A stretch of DNA of 41,125 nt from Agrilactobacillus fermenti. Its GTDB lineage: Bacteria > Bacillota > Bacilli > Lactobacillales > Lactobacillaceae. Shown in pieces: positions 25,570-33,493 of the stretch. A program made the position numbers and the translations under genes. The notes under the pieces are model-generated. The model was not told the origin of the DNA. It did no database searches and saw nothing but the letters and a program-made list of their open reading frames with translations. Positions within the stretch are counted from its first letter, which is position 1, and each line of letters opens with the position of its first letter. The stretch spans positions 1 through 41,125 of the forward strand of contig NZ_JACGCJ010000025.1 in the NCBI RefSeq assembly GCF_021030645.1, read 5' to 3'.

Positions 25570-25637
25570 TATTTTAACCGTATTCCAAAAGTGCCCCACA
25601 ATCGTTAGAGTATTTGTCTAACAATTATGGGGCACTT
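25570..25637 (-). terminator. Terminator with the conserved element tail
   Basis: Minus strand: AAGTGCCCCATAATTGTTAGA pairs, with one mismatch, with TCTAACGATTGTGGGGCACTT, followed by TT. It ends the WxLIP gene at 25672. Directly after it comes GGAATACGGTTAAAA, the same tail that follows the structured elements near 4300, 12590, 18210 and 19170. Confidence 0.8.
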
Positions 25638-25671
25638 CAAAATCCATGTTTACCTTCAATAAGATTTTTAA

Positions 25672-26706
25672 TTATTTAGAATTTCCTCTTGCAGCTTTTT
25701 TCGATTGAAAATGTAAACTAGTCAGTATAATGACAATTAATAAAACTACACCCAAAATAACTAACAAGAAAATCCATGTTTTATCATAAATCAAATTACG
25801 AGAAGATTTGTTAACTTTATCAGCCTGCTGCTTACTAATATGGTACTTTCCACTAAATTTCCAGTGGGTCTTCCCACTGGTTGCACTACCATTGACAACA
25901 TATGTGCCCGCTTTAATCGGCGTCTGTTTCTGATTAAATGCGACTGGAACTGTTGAATTTGGTGCAATATTCTTGTACTCTTGGTCCGCTTGAAGTGGTT
26001 TCAACCCAAGATGGAAGAATTCAGCAATTCCTTTTCTTTCAACTGTCATATGCACAGATACATTATTCATGAGCCCAGGCTGATTATTTGATAAATTAGC
26101 ATAAAGATACGGTTGTTGATTAGTTGCAGCTGCTGAAAGTCCCTTAAGTATTAAAACGCCACCTACTGCTTTATTTGTCTCAGTAATGTATACCGGAACT
26201 GAAACAGCCTGACTTGAGTCTCCACCCTCAAAAAATCTATAGCCGCCGAGAATCAATCCGGAAAAACGTTCGTTGGGAATATTGATTCTTAAGGCAATAT
26301 CTTTTGTTTCTTGTGACTTGATTTTTATTGTTTTTTGATTACGAGCATCAGCAATATCCCCGGCAAATGAATACTTTAAATCGTTTTCCCCTCTTGGGAC
26401 AGGTCGTTCGTAGATAATCTGTCCTGTACTTGACGTTGTAGCATTAGTAGGCTGAATAGTTACTGTCTGTGAACTGTTATCAAAGTTTGTAATAGAAAAT
26501 TTCAAAACACGACTTTCACCCGGTTTTACAATCAGCTGAAATTTGTTTGTTACATCACTGTTTTCAATTAAGGGCGTAACTGTCAGACTACTTATATCTG
26601 CGTAAGTCTGAGTCGGATTAATAATCAAGATACCCAACATCAACAAGAAGCCCAAAATATTAATAGTGAGAATTCTCTTTAAAGCGAGGTATTGATTGAT
26701 TTTCAT
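25672..26706 (-). CDS. WxL-interacting protein, second of a coupled pair
   Basis: A 344-residue membrane protein: signal peptide (ILTINILGFLLMLGILIINPTQTYA), DUF916 about 35-155 with KFQLIVKPGESRVL, DUF3324 about 165-290, a C-terminal helix (WIFLLVILGVVLLIVIILTSL) and a basic tail. The APNS signature is kept (NIAPNSTVPVAF) but the following SWGK is lost. The ATG overlaps the previous gene's stop by one base (TAATG), so the two WxLIPs are probably made in equal amounts. A terminator follows before the adhesin's own promoter. Confidence 0.86.
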   Translation of the reverse strand: MKINQYLALKRILTINILGFLLMLGILIINPTQTYADISSLTVTPLIENSDVTNKFQLIVKPGESRVLKFSITNFDNSSQTVTIQPTNATTSSTGQIIYERPVPRGENDLKYSFAGDIADARNQKTIKIKSQETKDIALRINIPNERFSGLILGGYRFFEGGDSSQAVSVPVYITETNKAVGGVLILKGLSAAATNQQPYLYANLSNNQPGLMNNVSVHMTVERKGIAEFFHLGLKPLQADQEYKNIAPNSTVPVAFNQKQTPIKAGTYVVNGSATSGKTHWKFSGKYHISKQQADKVNKSSRNLIYDKTWIFLLVILGVVLLIVIILTSLHFQSKKAARGNSK

Positions 26707-27770
26707 TATCTTTGTCTCCGACGATTACCTGCATTCTTGCTTTTAGAATTTCTTCTACCCAGCCAGATACCCAAAACCAACAGTAGTATAACTAATAGAA
26801 CAGCTAATAAAATCCATAACCACAAATAATTAGGTTTAAAGCCCGCTAAGTTGTTGATTCTGCTTGCTTGATCATTAGAAATTGTAAAGTCACGTTCAAA
26901 GTGCCAAGTCTTAACACCTTGACTTTGACCAGTCCAACTCAAGTGATATTGTCCTGGTTCAATTCGATTCTTGCCCCACCCAATTGCATAGTTAAAGGTA
27001 GAGTTAGGTGCCATGCTAACATTTTTTTGGTTTTGGCGATGAAGAACCTTAGACTCGCCCTTCTTTGTTATTTTGGCCTTAACATCCATCGTTCTCAAAT
27101 ATTTTGGTTTCACATTTCTTGTTTGAACAAGAACGGCAGGATCGCCACTATTAATACCAGGCTTAATCGTGCCTAATTTAATATCGGGTTGTACACCAGA
27201 AATATTTTGCACATTAGTTAAATAAATTGGAATCGCATATTGATAATTATTTCTTAATAATGTGCCGTTGTCAGTGACATTGGTATTTGCGTTATAAATT
27301 GTGGCAGTGACACCACCATAAATCTCACCATTAAAGGGCTGATCTGGTGCTTTAATCTTAAATGAAATATAACCACTTTGGTGTGCCTTCATTTTTACAC
27401 GTAAATTCGTTTTGCCAATTGCTAGTTGATTTTTCAGATTATACTTTAATGTCGGCTCTTTGGGTATTTTAGCAGAGTCGAACACAGATGTTCCGTTATC
27501 GTTCGTATAACCAGTATTCAATTGTGCAAACATCGTTCGTGCTTTATCCGCTTTATTTTCAACTCGAAGATTCAAATCTTCAGTTTGTCCTGGTTGGAGA
27601 TATAAATTAAATATGCCTTCACTATTTGGTAATTGTGACTGTGGTGCCTCTGGTGTTACTACAAAATCCGTATTTGCCGCCTCAATTTTATTCTGTGGCA
27701 ACAACAGATACGTAGCCATACCAATTACAAAAATAAATATAACTTTCGAAATTTTCTTCAACGAATGCAT
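26706..27770 (-). CDS. WxL-interacting protein, first of a coupled pair
   Basis: About 354 residues from the ATG at 27770, which has GAAGGG 8 nt upstream; GTG at 27779 would touch that site. Signal peptide (VIFIFVIGMATYLLLP...IEA), DUF916 about 30-155 with IFNLYLQPGQTEDLNL, DUF3324 about 165-290 with MAPNSTFNYAIGWGK, a C-terminal helix (LWLWILLAVLLVILLLVLGIWLG) and a basic tail ending RRRQR. It follows the WxL gene at 27849 but with a terminator in between. Two consecutive WxLIPs for one nearby WxL gene is unusual in this window. Confidence 0.88.
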   Translation of the reverse strand: MHSLKKISKVIFIFVIGMATYLLLPQNKIEAANTDFVVTPEAPQSQLPNSEGIFNLYLQPGQTEDLNLRVENKADKARTMFAQLNTGYTNDNGTSVFDSAKIPKEPTLKYNLKNQLAIGKTNLRVKMKAHQSGYISFKIKAPDQPFNGEIYGGVTATIYNANTNVTDNGTLLRNNYQYAIPIYLTNVQNISGVQPDIKLGTIKPGINSGDPAVLVQTRNVKPKYLRTMDVKAKITKKGESKVLHRQNQKNVSMAPNSTFNYAIGWGKNRIEPGQYHLSWTGQSQGVKTWHFERDFTISNDQASRINNLAGFKPNYLWLWILLAVLLVILLLVLGIWLGRRNSKSKNAGNRRRQR

Positions 27771-27795
27771 CTTCTTCACCCTTCAAAAACGAAAT

Positions 27796-27830
27796 AAAAA
27801 AAGTCGAGAATAAATATCCCCGACTTTTTT
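27796..27830 (-). terminator. Intergenic terminator between WxL and WxLIP genes
   Basis: Minus strand AAAAAAGTCG pairs with CGACTTTTTT around a loop of about 14 nt, with a T-run. It lies between the WxL gene and its two WxLIP partners, so downstream expression should depend on readthrough. The arrangement matches 7458-7503. Confidence 0.75.
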
Positions 27831-27848
27831 ATAAACCTAGCTTAAAGA

Positions 27849-28655
27849 TTAGTGACCTGGTGTTAAAGTCCAAGTCAAAGCACTAACATATGTCTTAGCT
27901 TGAGCTTGTTCTGGAATATCCAAATGGATAAACTGTTCATTTGCACCACCAAGAGAAATCTTAGTACGACCCTTAGATGTTGTAGCATCTAAGAAAGTCT
28001 TAGCAGCTGCATTACTTTGATATTTACCACTATTCAATGTAACACTGTTACCAGGTGCAGGTGTAAAAGTACTATTGATGCCATCATCAAAGGAAAGATC
28101 GAAGTTCTTCTTCCAAGCATCAGTTGAAGCAGCATTAGCAGCGGAAGCGTTATAAGCATCACTGTTACTGTTACCATCTTCAAATGGATTAACGCTAAGC
28201 TTTAATTGATAACCGGCACCAGTTGCAGTTTGTTGAGCAGTTGTACGTGCATCAGTAATTTGCAACAAGCCACGTGCATTACCATCATTATTAATAACAC
28301 TCTTGTTATCAACTAAACCAACAGTTGATCCAGCAACACCATCACCAAAATCAAAATCTGGTACGGCATCAAGCGTTAAAATACCACTCTTAACGTTTAC
28401 ATATGCTTCAGAATTAGCAGTAGCAGTACCTTTGTCTTCTCCACTTGAAGCAACAGCACCCATCTTTGCATCACCAGTACTTGGATAAGCTGCGACAGTA
28501 CCATTAGGGCGATCTGACAAATCAATAGTATTCCAAGCAGTACCATCAGCCTTAGCACCAGTTGCGGCAAATGTTGCTGCTGCAGGAGCCAATGTACCAG
28601 CAGCGGCTGCTAATACAGCTAAAGAACTAACTAAAGTCTTTTTGTTCATTTTCAT
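27849..28655 (-). CDS. WxL-domain surface protein
   Basis: A 268-residue secreted protein: signal peptide (LVSSLAVLAAAAGTLAPAAATFA), then the WxL domain with LTLDAVPDFDFGDGV (about 93-107), the first motif GYQLKLSVNPF (Tyr in place of Trp), a region around residues 235-250 lacking the usual TWGVDFS, and the terminal motif ALTWTLTPGH. Codon use is very regular, with few rare codons, which fits high expression. GGGAGG precedes the ATG. Its promoter (28730-28778) carries the clearest copy of the csc box. It should be the main secreted WxL product of the second cluster. Confidence 0.9.
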   Translation of the reverse strand: MKMNKKTLVSSLAVLAAAAGTLAPAAATFAATGAKADGTAWNTIDLSDRPNGTVAAYPSTGDAKMGAVASSGEDKGTATANSEAYVNVKSGILTLDAVPDFDFGDGVAGSTVGLVDNKSVINNDGNARGLLQITDARTTAQQTATGAGYQLKLSVNPFEDGNSNSDAYNASAANAASTDAWKKNFDLSFDDGINSTFTPAPGNSVTLNSGKYQSNAAAKTFLDATTSKGRTKISLGGANEQFIHLDIPEQAQAKTYVSALTWTLTPGH

Positions 28656-28729
28656 AATTCTTTCCTCCCATAAATTTATAAATAGTTTAGCCTTTCGGCC
28701 AGTTGACTCATTGCCAACTTACAAAAATT

Positions 28730-28778
28730 ATTATAACTCCTGTTTTGATATTTGTGCGCCAACTTTGAAAAAGAATTC
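28730..28778 (-). promoter_or_regulatory. csc-type promoter, best box copy
   Basis: Minus strand: TATAAT (28735-28730), a 22-nt spacer without a -35, and a box at 28778-28758 reading GAATTCTTTTTC-AAAGTTGGC. The box contains TTTGAAAGAATTCTTT-type dyad sequence extending upstream. It matches 16 of 21 positions of the box at 29398-29418, at an identical spacing. Confidence 0.6.
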
Positions 28779-28817
28779 TTTCAAAAGTTGAAGTTAGTAT
28801 GAAGTTATTATGAAATC

Positions 28818-29315
28818 TTATAAGCTAGCAGTTTTGCGAAATACGATCATACTTGATCCAAGTACCAACGTCATCCCAACGATTGGTAACCAAATATTAA
28901 CGTCATCGCTAGTTTGCGGATATTGCGCGTTTGGATTGGTTGACACATTAAGACTTGGGGTTTGGGGAACATAACCAGTATTAGTATTCACAACATTGCC
29001 ACCAGTACTATTACCACTAGATGGATTCTCCTGGCCCGGGTTCTCGTTTTCACTATTCCCACCAGTCCCATTGTTCTTACTATTATCAGCTACGACAACT
29101 TGTGCTGACGACTGTCCCTTTGCGGGCCCTTTCTCAGATGCTGCAACCGGTAACGCACGTCTCACCTCGTTTCCGTTGTAGTCATATCCAGAACCAGCCC
29201 ACGCAACGGTGTACTTGGCGCCAGCTACAACTGCGAAAATGATGGCTGTGACGATTCCAATACCCACTAACTTTTTCCAGATAGGCCGTTTCTTAGAAAC
29301 AGATCTATTTTTCAT
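28818..29315 (-). CDS. Small sortase-substrate-like (CscD-type) protein
   Basis: About 165 residues from the ATG at 29315, behind GGGAGGGG. An N-terminal hydrophobic segment (LVGIGIVTAIIFAVVAGAKY) leads into a short low-complexity region rich in Gly/Asn/Ser/Pro. Then comes YPQTSDD, a hydrophobic helix (IWLPIVGMTLVLGSSMIVF) and RKTASL. This is the layout of the small LPXTG protein found in csc-type WxL clusters, but the sorting motif starts with Tyr rather than Leu. VPQTP about 25 residues earlier looks like a decayed second copy. Whether sortase accepts it is unknown. Confidence 0.75.
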   Translation of the reverse strand: MKNRSVSKKRPIWKKLVGIGIVTAIIFAVVAGAKYTVAWAGSGYDYNGNEVRRALPVAASEKGPAKGQSSAQVVVADNSKNNGTGGNSENENPGQENPSSGNSTGGNVVNTNTGYVPQTPSLNVSTNPNAQYPQTSDDVNIWLPIVGMTLVLGSSMIVFRKTASL

Positions 29316-29369
29316 CTCATACGACCCCTCCCAAATAGAAGTGACATTTGAAACCTTCGTACAAGTTAT

Positions 29370-29418
29370 ATAATACCAATTTCGTTTACAAGAGCGTGCC
29401 AACTTTAATAAGGAATCT
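29370..29418 (-). promoter_or_regulatory. csc-type promoter with upstream box
   Basis: Minus strand: TATTAT (29375-29370), a 22-nt spacer without a good -35, and a box at 29418-29398 reading AGATTCCTTATT-AAAGTTGGC. It shares AAAGTTGGC and the spacing with the promoter at 28730-28778. Confidence 0.55.
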
Positions 29419-29458
29419 TATCTAAATGTGAAATAAGTATGAACTTTTCATGGCTTTT

Positions 29459-30013
29459 TTAGTGTAATTCTAGTTTATAAATCGCGATGCCACGCTGCTT
29501 ATCGGAAGCCAATGTAGTGAAGTCAAATTTACCAAACAAATGGTTGACGCGATCCCAATCATCCCCATCAAATGAGGACAGCATACCGTCAATGGCTTGA
29601 ATCTCATGCTTTTTCGCCAACTTGATCAATGTTTGGAGGGCTAACTCAGCCAAGCCATGATTTTGATAATCAAAGAAAGCTAATTTAGAAGCAGCACCTA
29701 GTGTTTCCAAGACTGAGATATGCATTTTTTTATCCCAGGGGTCATATTCAAAGAGCAATTGGTTTTGATACTCTACCTTATTATTATGGTAGTGATCGAT
29801 ATTTTCCAACGGTGTATACACATAAATTGAAGCTGTTTTGGCTGTTTTACTCGTTCCTGTAAAATCAGTATAAACAATATATTGTGTTACTTTGTCTTTT
29901 GGATCGGTTTGTGGTTGATCCATCGTCTCCAGAATCGTTAAGCTTGGATCCTGTTCAATTGCTTTGAGCCTAGTTTCATATGCTTTTTCTAAGGCCGTTT
30001 CTTGATACAACAC
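29459..30013 (-). CDS. GNAT-like acetyltransferase
   Basis: A 184-residue cytosolic protein. The C-terminal half (NHGLAELALQTLIKLAKKHEIQAIDGML, then NHLFGKFDF) looks like the acetyl-CoA-binding and beta-bulge part of a GNAT fold, with GLAELALQTL in the place of the Q/RxxGxG/A loop. The N-terminal half, rich in Tyr and Asp, is not recognised. The start is GTG at 30013 with GGAAGGGA upstream. A second GNAT gene lies 75 nt upstream on the same strand. Substrate unknown; the family call is moderate because the signature is imperfect. Confidence 0.55.
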   Translation of the reverse strand: MLYQETALEKAYETRLKAIEQDPSLTILETMDQPQTDPKDKVTQYIVYTDFTGTSKTAKTASIYVYTPLENIDHYHNNKVEYQNQLLFEYDPWDKKMHISVLETLGAASKLAFFDYQNHGLAELALQTLIKLAKKHEIQAIDGMLSSFDGDDWDRVNHLFGKFDFTTLASDKQRGIAIYKLELH

Positions 30014-30088
30014 AGACGCATCCCTTCCTTTTCAAGTCCGCTTCAATTATAACATATCCATTTTTCAGAAATTAGTTCTAACCTATTT

Positions 30089-30613
30089 TTAAAGAGTTAA
30101 TTCGTAATAACCTTCCTTATTATGACTATCCAATGCAAAGTGTGATAAATCAACCGTATATCGGTACTGAAAACCAAGTTTCGTGAGTAACTTAATAGAA
30201 GCTTGATTTTCTGGGAATACACCTGCCCAAACAGCTTTCAAGTTTTGACTTTTATAATAGGTAAGTAACTGTTGCAAGCTGCGGTACATGATGCCCAGAC
30301 GGCGATAATTGGCATTCATCAAGAAGCCGAGTTGAATTTCGGTTTCATCTATTAAAGGTGGCTGTCCTTTGAACCGAGGCTGTTGTTCGATCAGACCAAC
30401 CACCTTGGCTTCCGGTACCCGCTCAATGGCCAAAGTTTGCGCGCTGATGGCGGTCTGTAACCATTGTTTGGCTTGCTCGAAATCTTGTGGGCGCGGCTGA
30501 CCACCCATTTGTTCATTTAAAGGATCATTCAAAATTGCCCAGTAATCTTGGATGTCTGTTGGTTGAAACGGTCGAATGCGTAAATCATCGACTAATAGTT
30601 GTTGAAATTCCAT
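30089..30613 (-). CDS. RimJ/RimL-type GNAT N-acetyltransferase
   Basis: A 174-residue cytosolic acetyltransferase. It opens with LRIRPFQPTDIQDYWAILND, typical of the RimJ/RimL branch. The core strand LGFLMNANYRRLGIMYRSLQQLL carries the acetyl-CoA loop (RRLGIM), and the C-terminal part has ENQASIKLLTKLGFQYRYT, the family's closing motif. It probably acetylates a protein N-terminus or small amine; the substrate is unknown. GAGGGAT supports the ATG at 30613. It is divergent from the esterase gene. Confidence 0.85.
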   Translation of the reverse strand: MEFQQLLVDDLRIRPFQPTDIQDYWAILNDPLNEQMGGQPRPQDFEQAKQWLQTAISAQTLAIERVPEAKVVGLIEQQPRFKGQPPLIDETEIQLGFLMNANYRRLGIMYRSLQQLLTYYKSQNLKAVWAGVFPENQASIKLLTKLGFQYRYTVDLSHFALDSHNKEGYYELTL

Positions 30614-30700
30614 AAAATTTATCCCTCGAATCGGTTTAAGTCCTTACTCAAAAAAGTATACAATAGGAGAGAAAACTTTTTTAAGAAAGGTTGCTTGTTT

Positions 30701-31528
30701 ATGTATCTACTCAAACAAAGTTTACCAACACAGCAGGAAACACCAGATCATGCGCCAGCATATCTTCAAGGTTATGTGCACGAACCAAATCCGGAGATCG
30801 ACCGTCAAACTTATCCCGGTATCGTCATTATTCCTGGTGGCTCTTACACGCACATTCCTGAACACCAAGCCGAAATATTAGCTCAAGCTTTTTATGCTCA
30901 AGGCTATCAAGCTTTCTACTTGCGTTACCACTTTATTGATGAAAAAGCACCCTTGATGCCAGCACCACTGGTTGACGTAGCCAATGCCATGCATTATCTT
31001 TATGAGAACAGCGACGACTTAGCTTTAGAGGCAAATCGCATCGTTGTGGCCGGATTTTCTGTAGGTGGTCAAGTTGCCGCACTTTATGGCGACTACTGGG
31101 CTGCCAAATGGCTGGACGAACAAACGGGTACCACTGCTGATACACGCAAACCGGCTGCTCTAGTCCTAGGCTATCCAGTGATCAACCTCAAAGCTGGTTT
31201 CCCCAAAGAAAAGTCAGATGCCCTAGCTATCGCTGATGACTTGGACGCCTATGCGGCTGATGAGCACGTCAACAAACAAAATCCACCAACATTCATCTGG
31301 GTCACAAACGATGATCAAATGGTCCCAGTAAAAAATAGTTTGTTATATGCTAATGCTTTGAACCAACATGGTGTGCCCCAAGAATTACATATCTTTGATC
31401 ACGGACCACATGGCCTAGCTTTGGCGAATGCCCAAACGGCTTGGCGAGAAGGTACCGACCTGCCCCATGTGGCCAAATGGTTTGAGTTAGCGCAAGAATG
31501 GCTGTTTAACACTTTAACAACGGAATAA
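30701..31528 (+). CDS. Alpha/beta-hydrolase esterase
   Basis: A 275-residue cytosolic hydrolase from the ATG at 30701 (AAAGG upstream); longer starts would overlap the divergent GNAT promoter region. The catalytic triad is visible: Ser120 in GFSVGG, an Asp at 204-205 in TNDDQMVP and His237 in DHGPHG. PGGSY near residue 46 replaces the HGGG oxyanion motif. This fits the acetyl-esterase/BD-FAE group. It is followed 27 nt later by the glycosyltransferase, so the two are likely co-transcribed and may act on the same glycan or acylated substrate, which is inference. Confidence 0.85.
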   Translation: MYLLKQSLPTQQETPDHAPAYLQGYVHEPNPEIDRQTYPGIVIIPGGSYTHIPEHQAEILAQAFYAQGYQAFYLRYHFIDEKAPLMPAPLVDVANAMHYLYENSDDLALEANRIVVAGFSVGGQVAALYGDYWAAKWLDEQTGTTADTRKPAALVLGYPVINLKAGFPKEKSDALAIADDLDAYAADEHVNKQNPPTFIWVTNDDQMVPVKNSLLYANALNQHGVPQELHIFDHGPHGLALANAQTAWREGTDLPHVAKWFELAQEWLFNTLTTE

Positions 31529-31555
31529 CATTTTTGATTTAACGGAGGAAGTCTA

Positions 31556-33115
31556 ATGAATTTTTTTGTCACAAACAGTATTGGTAATCAATCATCTGGT
31601 ATCGAACATGCCATGATCAAACGGCTGAATTTATTTTTGGCTCATGATGAAGGCGCAGCGATCGTTTCAACCATGTACTATTCTCGGTTTCACTATGACT
31701 TTAACATTAACGGCTTAGAAGATGCCCGTTCATTTAATATGTTTGATTACTTTTTAGGCACACTGAATGCCCCTTTTAAAACCAATACACTAGAAGACTT
31801 CTTGAAAGCTGAGCAGTTGCCTAAACCCAAACCACTAGGCGAAGAGCGGTCAAATAAAGATTATATCGTTACCGGTTACTTGGCCCAATATCCAGATGGC
31901 AAGCAGGCGATGATTCGGGTCGACAAGGAAACAAACCAATTGGATTCCGTTGCTTATGCTGATGCTAGCGGCAAATTATTAGAATCCGACGTTTATGACT
32001 ACCGCGGCTTCAAGTCGATTCATTTTGATATTGATCAAAATACTGGTCGCATGAAAGCGCAGACCTATCTAACACCTGATGGCAAAAAGCCGTTGAAATT
32101 TTTCTATTCTTATCATAAAAATCAAGAGCAAATGAATCGTGTGGCCTTGGCCTGGCATGACGAAATGCGGATTTTCAGTAATAACACTGGGATAGAACAA
32201 TATTTCTTTGATCTCTTGAACAAGGAACACGGCGAAAATAATGTCTTTATTTCTGATCGTTATGAAGTTACCCCTGCTGTCGGCGCCATGAAGACGAAGG
32301 CGTACAAATATGTTTATCTTCATTCTAACTTTACGGTGGATCCCGATGACCCTAATGATAAGAAGTTAAATTATAATTATGCTTATGGCATTCGTCACAA
32401 TAATTTATTTGACGGCTTGATCGTCCCTACAGAAAAAGAAAAACGTCAGCTAGACGACCGGTTCCATTTCAAGCACCCCGTCTATGCTGTGCCTAGTGGC
32501 TACATCGATGCCGACATCAAAAAGGTCCCAATCTCCGATCGTAAAGCTGGTCAATTAGTCGCCGTGGCCCGAATTGCACCTGAAAAACGTTTAGACCAAA
32601 TCGTGCGGGCTTTTGCTATTGCTCACAAAGCTGTCCCTAAGGCAACATTAGCCATCGTTGGCATGTACGCAGATCAAGCTTCTTATAATTCATTGAAACA
32701 AACCATTATCGATAATGATGTCGCCGATAGCGTCTACTACACCGGCTATACCAATCAAATGGACCAGATTTACAATGACAGTGTTGCCTTGGCCTGGACC
32801 AGTCGTGGTGAAGGCTTCGGACTGGCTTTGATCGAGGCTCAAAGTCATGGTGTGCCTGTCATCGCCTATGACATCAATTATGGCCCCGATGAAATCATCA
32901 ATGATGGTGAAAGTGGCTATCTGGTGGAAATCGGCAACGTCGAGCAATTAGCTGAAAAGATGACTGACCTCTTAAAGGATAGCTTCCTTCAACAAAAACT
33001 CAGCAATGGTGCCTATGAAGCAGCTCAGAAATATACTGCTGACAATGTTTGGCAGAAGTGGCAAGTTCTTTTGAAAGATGTCGCTGATAAACAAAGCGAG
33101 ACAAAAGGCGCTTAA
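31556..33115 (+). CDS. Family 4 glycosyltransferase (TagE/GtfA-like)
   Basis: A 519-residue GT-B enzyme without membrane helices. The N-terminal half contains the long acceptor-side domain seen in TagE and GtfA proteins. The C-terminal half has VAVARIAPEKRLDQIVRAF (about 340-358), the donor site, and GEGFGLALIEA with an E-x7-E pair (about 420-430), then GPDEIINDGESGYLV. Likely roles are glucosylation of poly(glycerol phosphate) teichoic acid or glycosylation of Ser/Thr-rich surface proteins. The sequence alone does not choose. ACGGAGGAAGTCTA gives a strong start. It lies next to the large WxL genes. Confidence 0.8.
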   Translation: MNFFVTNSIGNQSSGIEHAMIKRLNLFLAHDEGAAIVSTMYYSRFHYDFNINGLEDARSFNMFDYFLGTLNAPFKTNTLEDFLKAEQLPKPKPLGEERSNKDYIVTGYLAQYPDGKQAMIRVDKETNQLDSVAYADASGKLLESDVYDYRGFKSIHFDIDQNTGRMKAQTYLTPDGKKPLKFFYSYHKNQEQMNRVALAWHDEMRIFSNNTGIEQYFFDLLNKEHGENNVFISDRYEVTPAVGAMKTKAYKYVYLHSNFTVDPDDPNDKKLNYNYAYGIRHNNLFDGLIVPTEKEKRQLDDRFHFKHPVYAVPSGYIDADIKKVPISDRKAGQLVAVARIAPEKRLDQIVRAFAIAHKAVPKATLAIVGMYADQASYNSLKQTIIDNDVADSVYYTGYTNQMDQIYNDSVALAWTSRGEGFGLALIEAQSHGVPVIAYDINYGPDEIINDGESGYLVEIGNVEQLAEKMTDLLKDSFLQQKLSNGAYEAAQKYTADNVWQKWQVLLKDVADKQSETKGA

Positions 33116-33493
33116 AACTAAAGCGTAATAAAGCGCGTTTAGTTAGAAAAAATTTCATTACACATTGATATGCATTTCCATATTCCAATTAATAAGTCGA
33201 ATTTCAAGGCAGGGCAGCCTAAATTGCCCTGTTTTTTTATACTTTTTTTAGCTTGAATTAGTTAAAAAAGGATAGATAAATCAACATTTTTAAATCTGAA
33301 TATAAGGAAAAATAGTGTGCAACTCAAAATTGGTCTAATTACTCAAATGATTTAACTAATAAATAATTGATTATTTTAAATTGAAATAATTTTATACTTG
33401 TTATTTTAAAAAAATAACTTTATTTCAAAAATAATTAGGCTATACTTAAACTAACATATTATTATTTATTTTATTTTTGGGATGGGGATTATT
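33116..33493. other. AT-rich intergenic region before the large WxL gene
   Basis: No gene is seen. It holds an AACTAAA.../TTTAGTT hairpin without a T-run near 33116-33145 and a good terminator at 33210-33238. An extremely AT-rich stretch (33360-33480) has repeated TTATTTTAAA and the dyad GTTATTTT-AAA-AAAATAAC (33400-33418). A TATACT -10 candidate is at 33441-33446; its upstream box is not convincing. Confidence 0.7.
33210..33238 (+). terminator. Intrinsic terminator of the GT4 gene
   Basis: CAGGGCA pairs with TGCCCTG around an 8-nt loop, followed by seven T, about 95 nt after the glycosyltransferase stop. Confidence 0.9.

Larger units (their letters stand above)
25361..25671. other. Intergenic region upstream of the adhesin
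   Basis: No gene is seen. It holds the adhesin promoter region (25403-25451), a 16-bp palindrome at 25369-25384, and the terminator of the preceding WxLIP gene (25589-25637). The remainder is AT-rich without clear structure. Confidence 0.7.

Noticed and set aside
33105-33145. Apparent start of a further structured-element copy (ACAAAAGGCGCTT)
   Set aside because: The partner arm GCCTTTTG and the tail are missing downstream, and the first bases lie in coding sequence; chance similarity.
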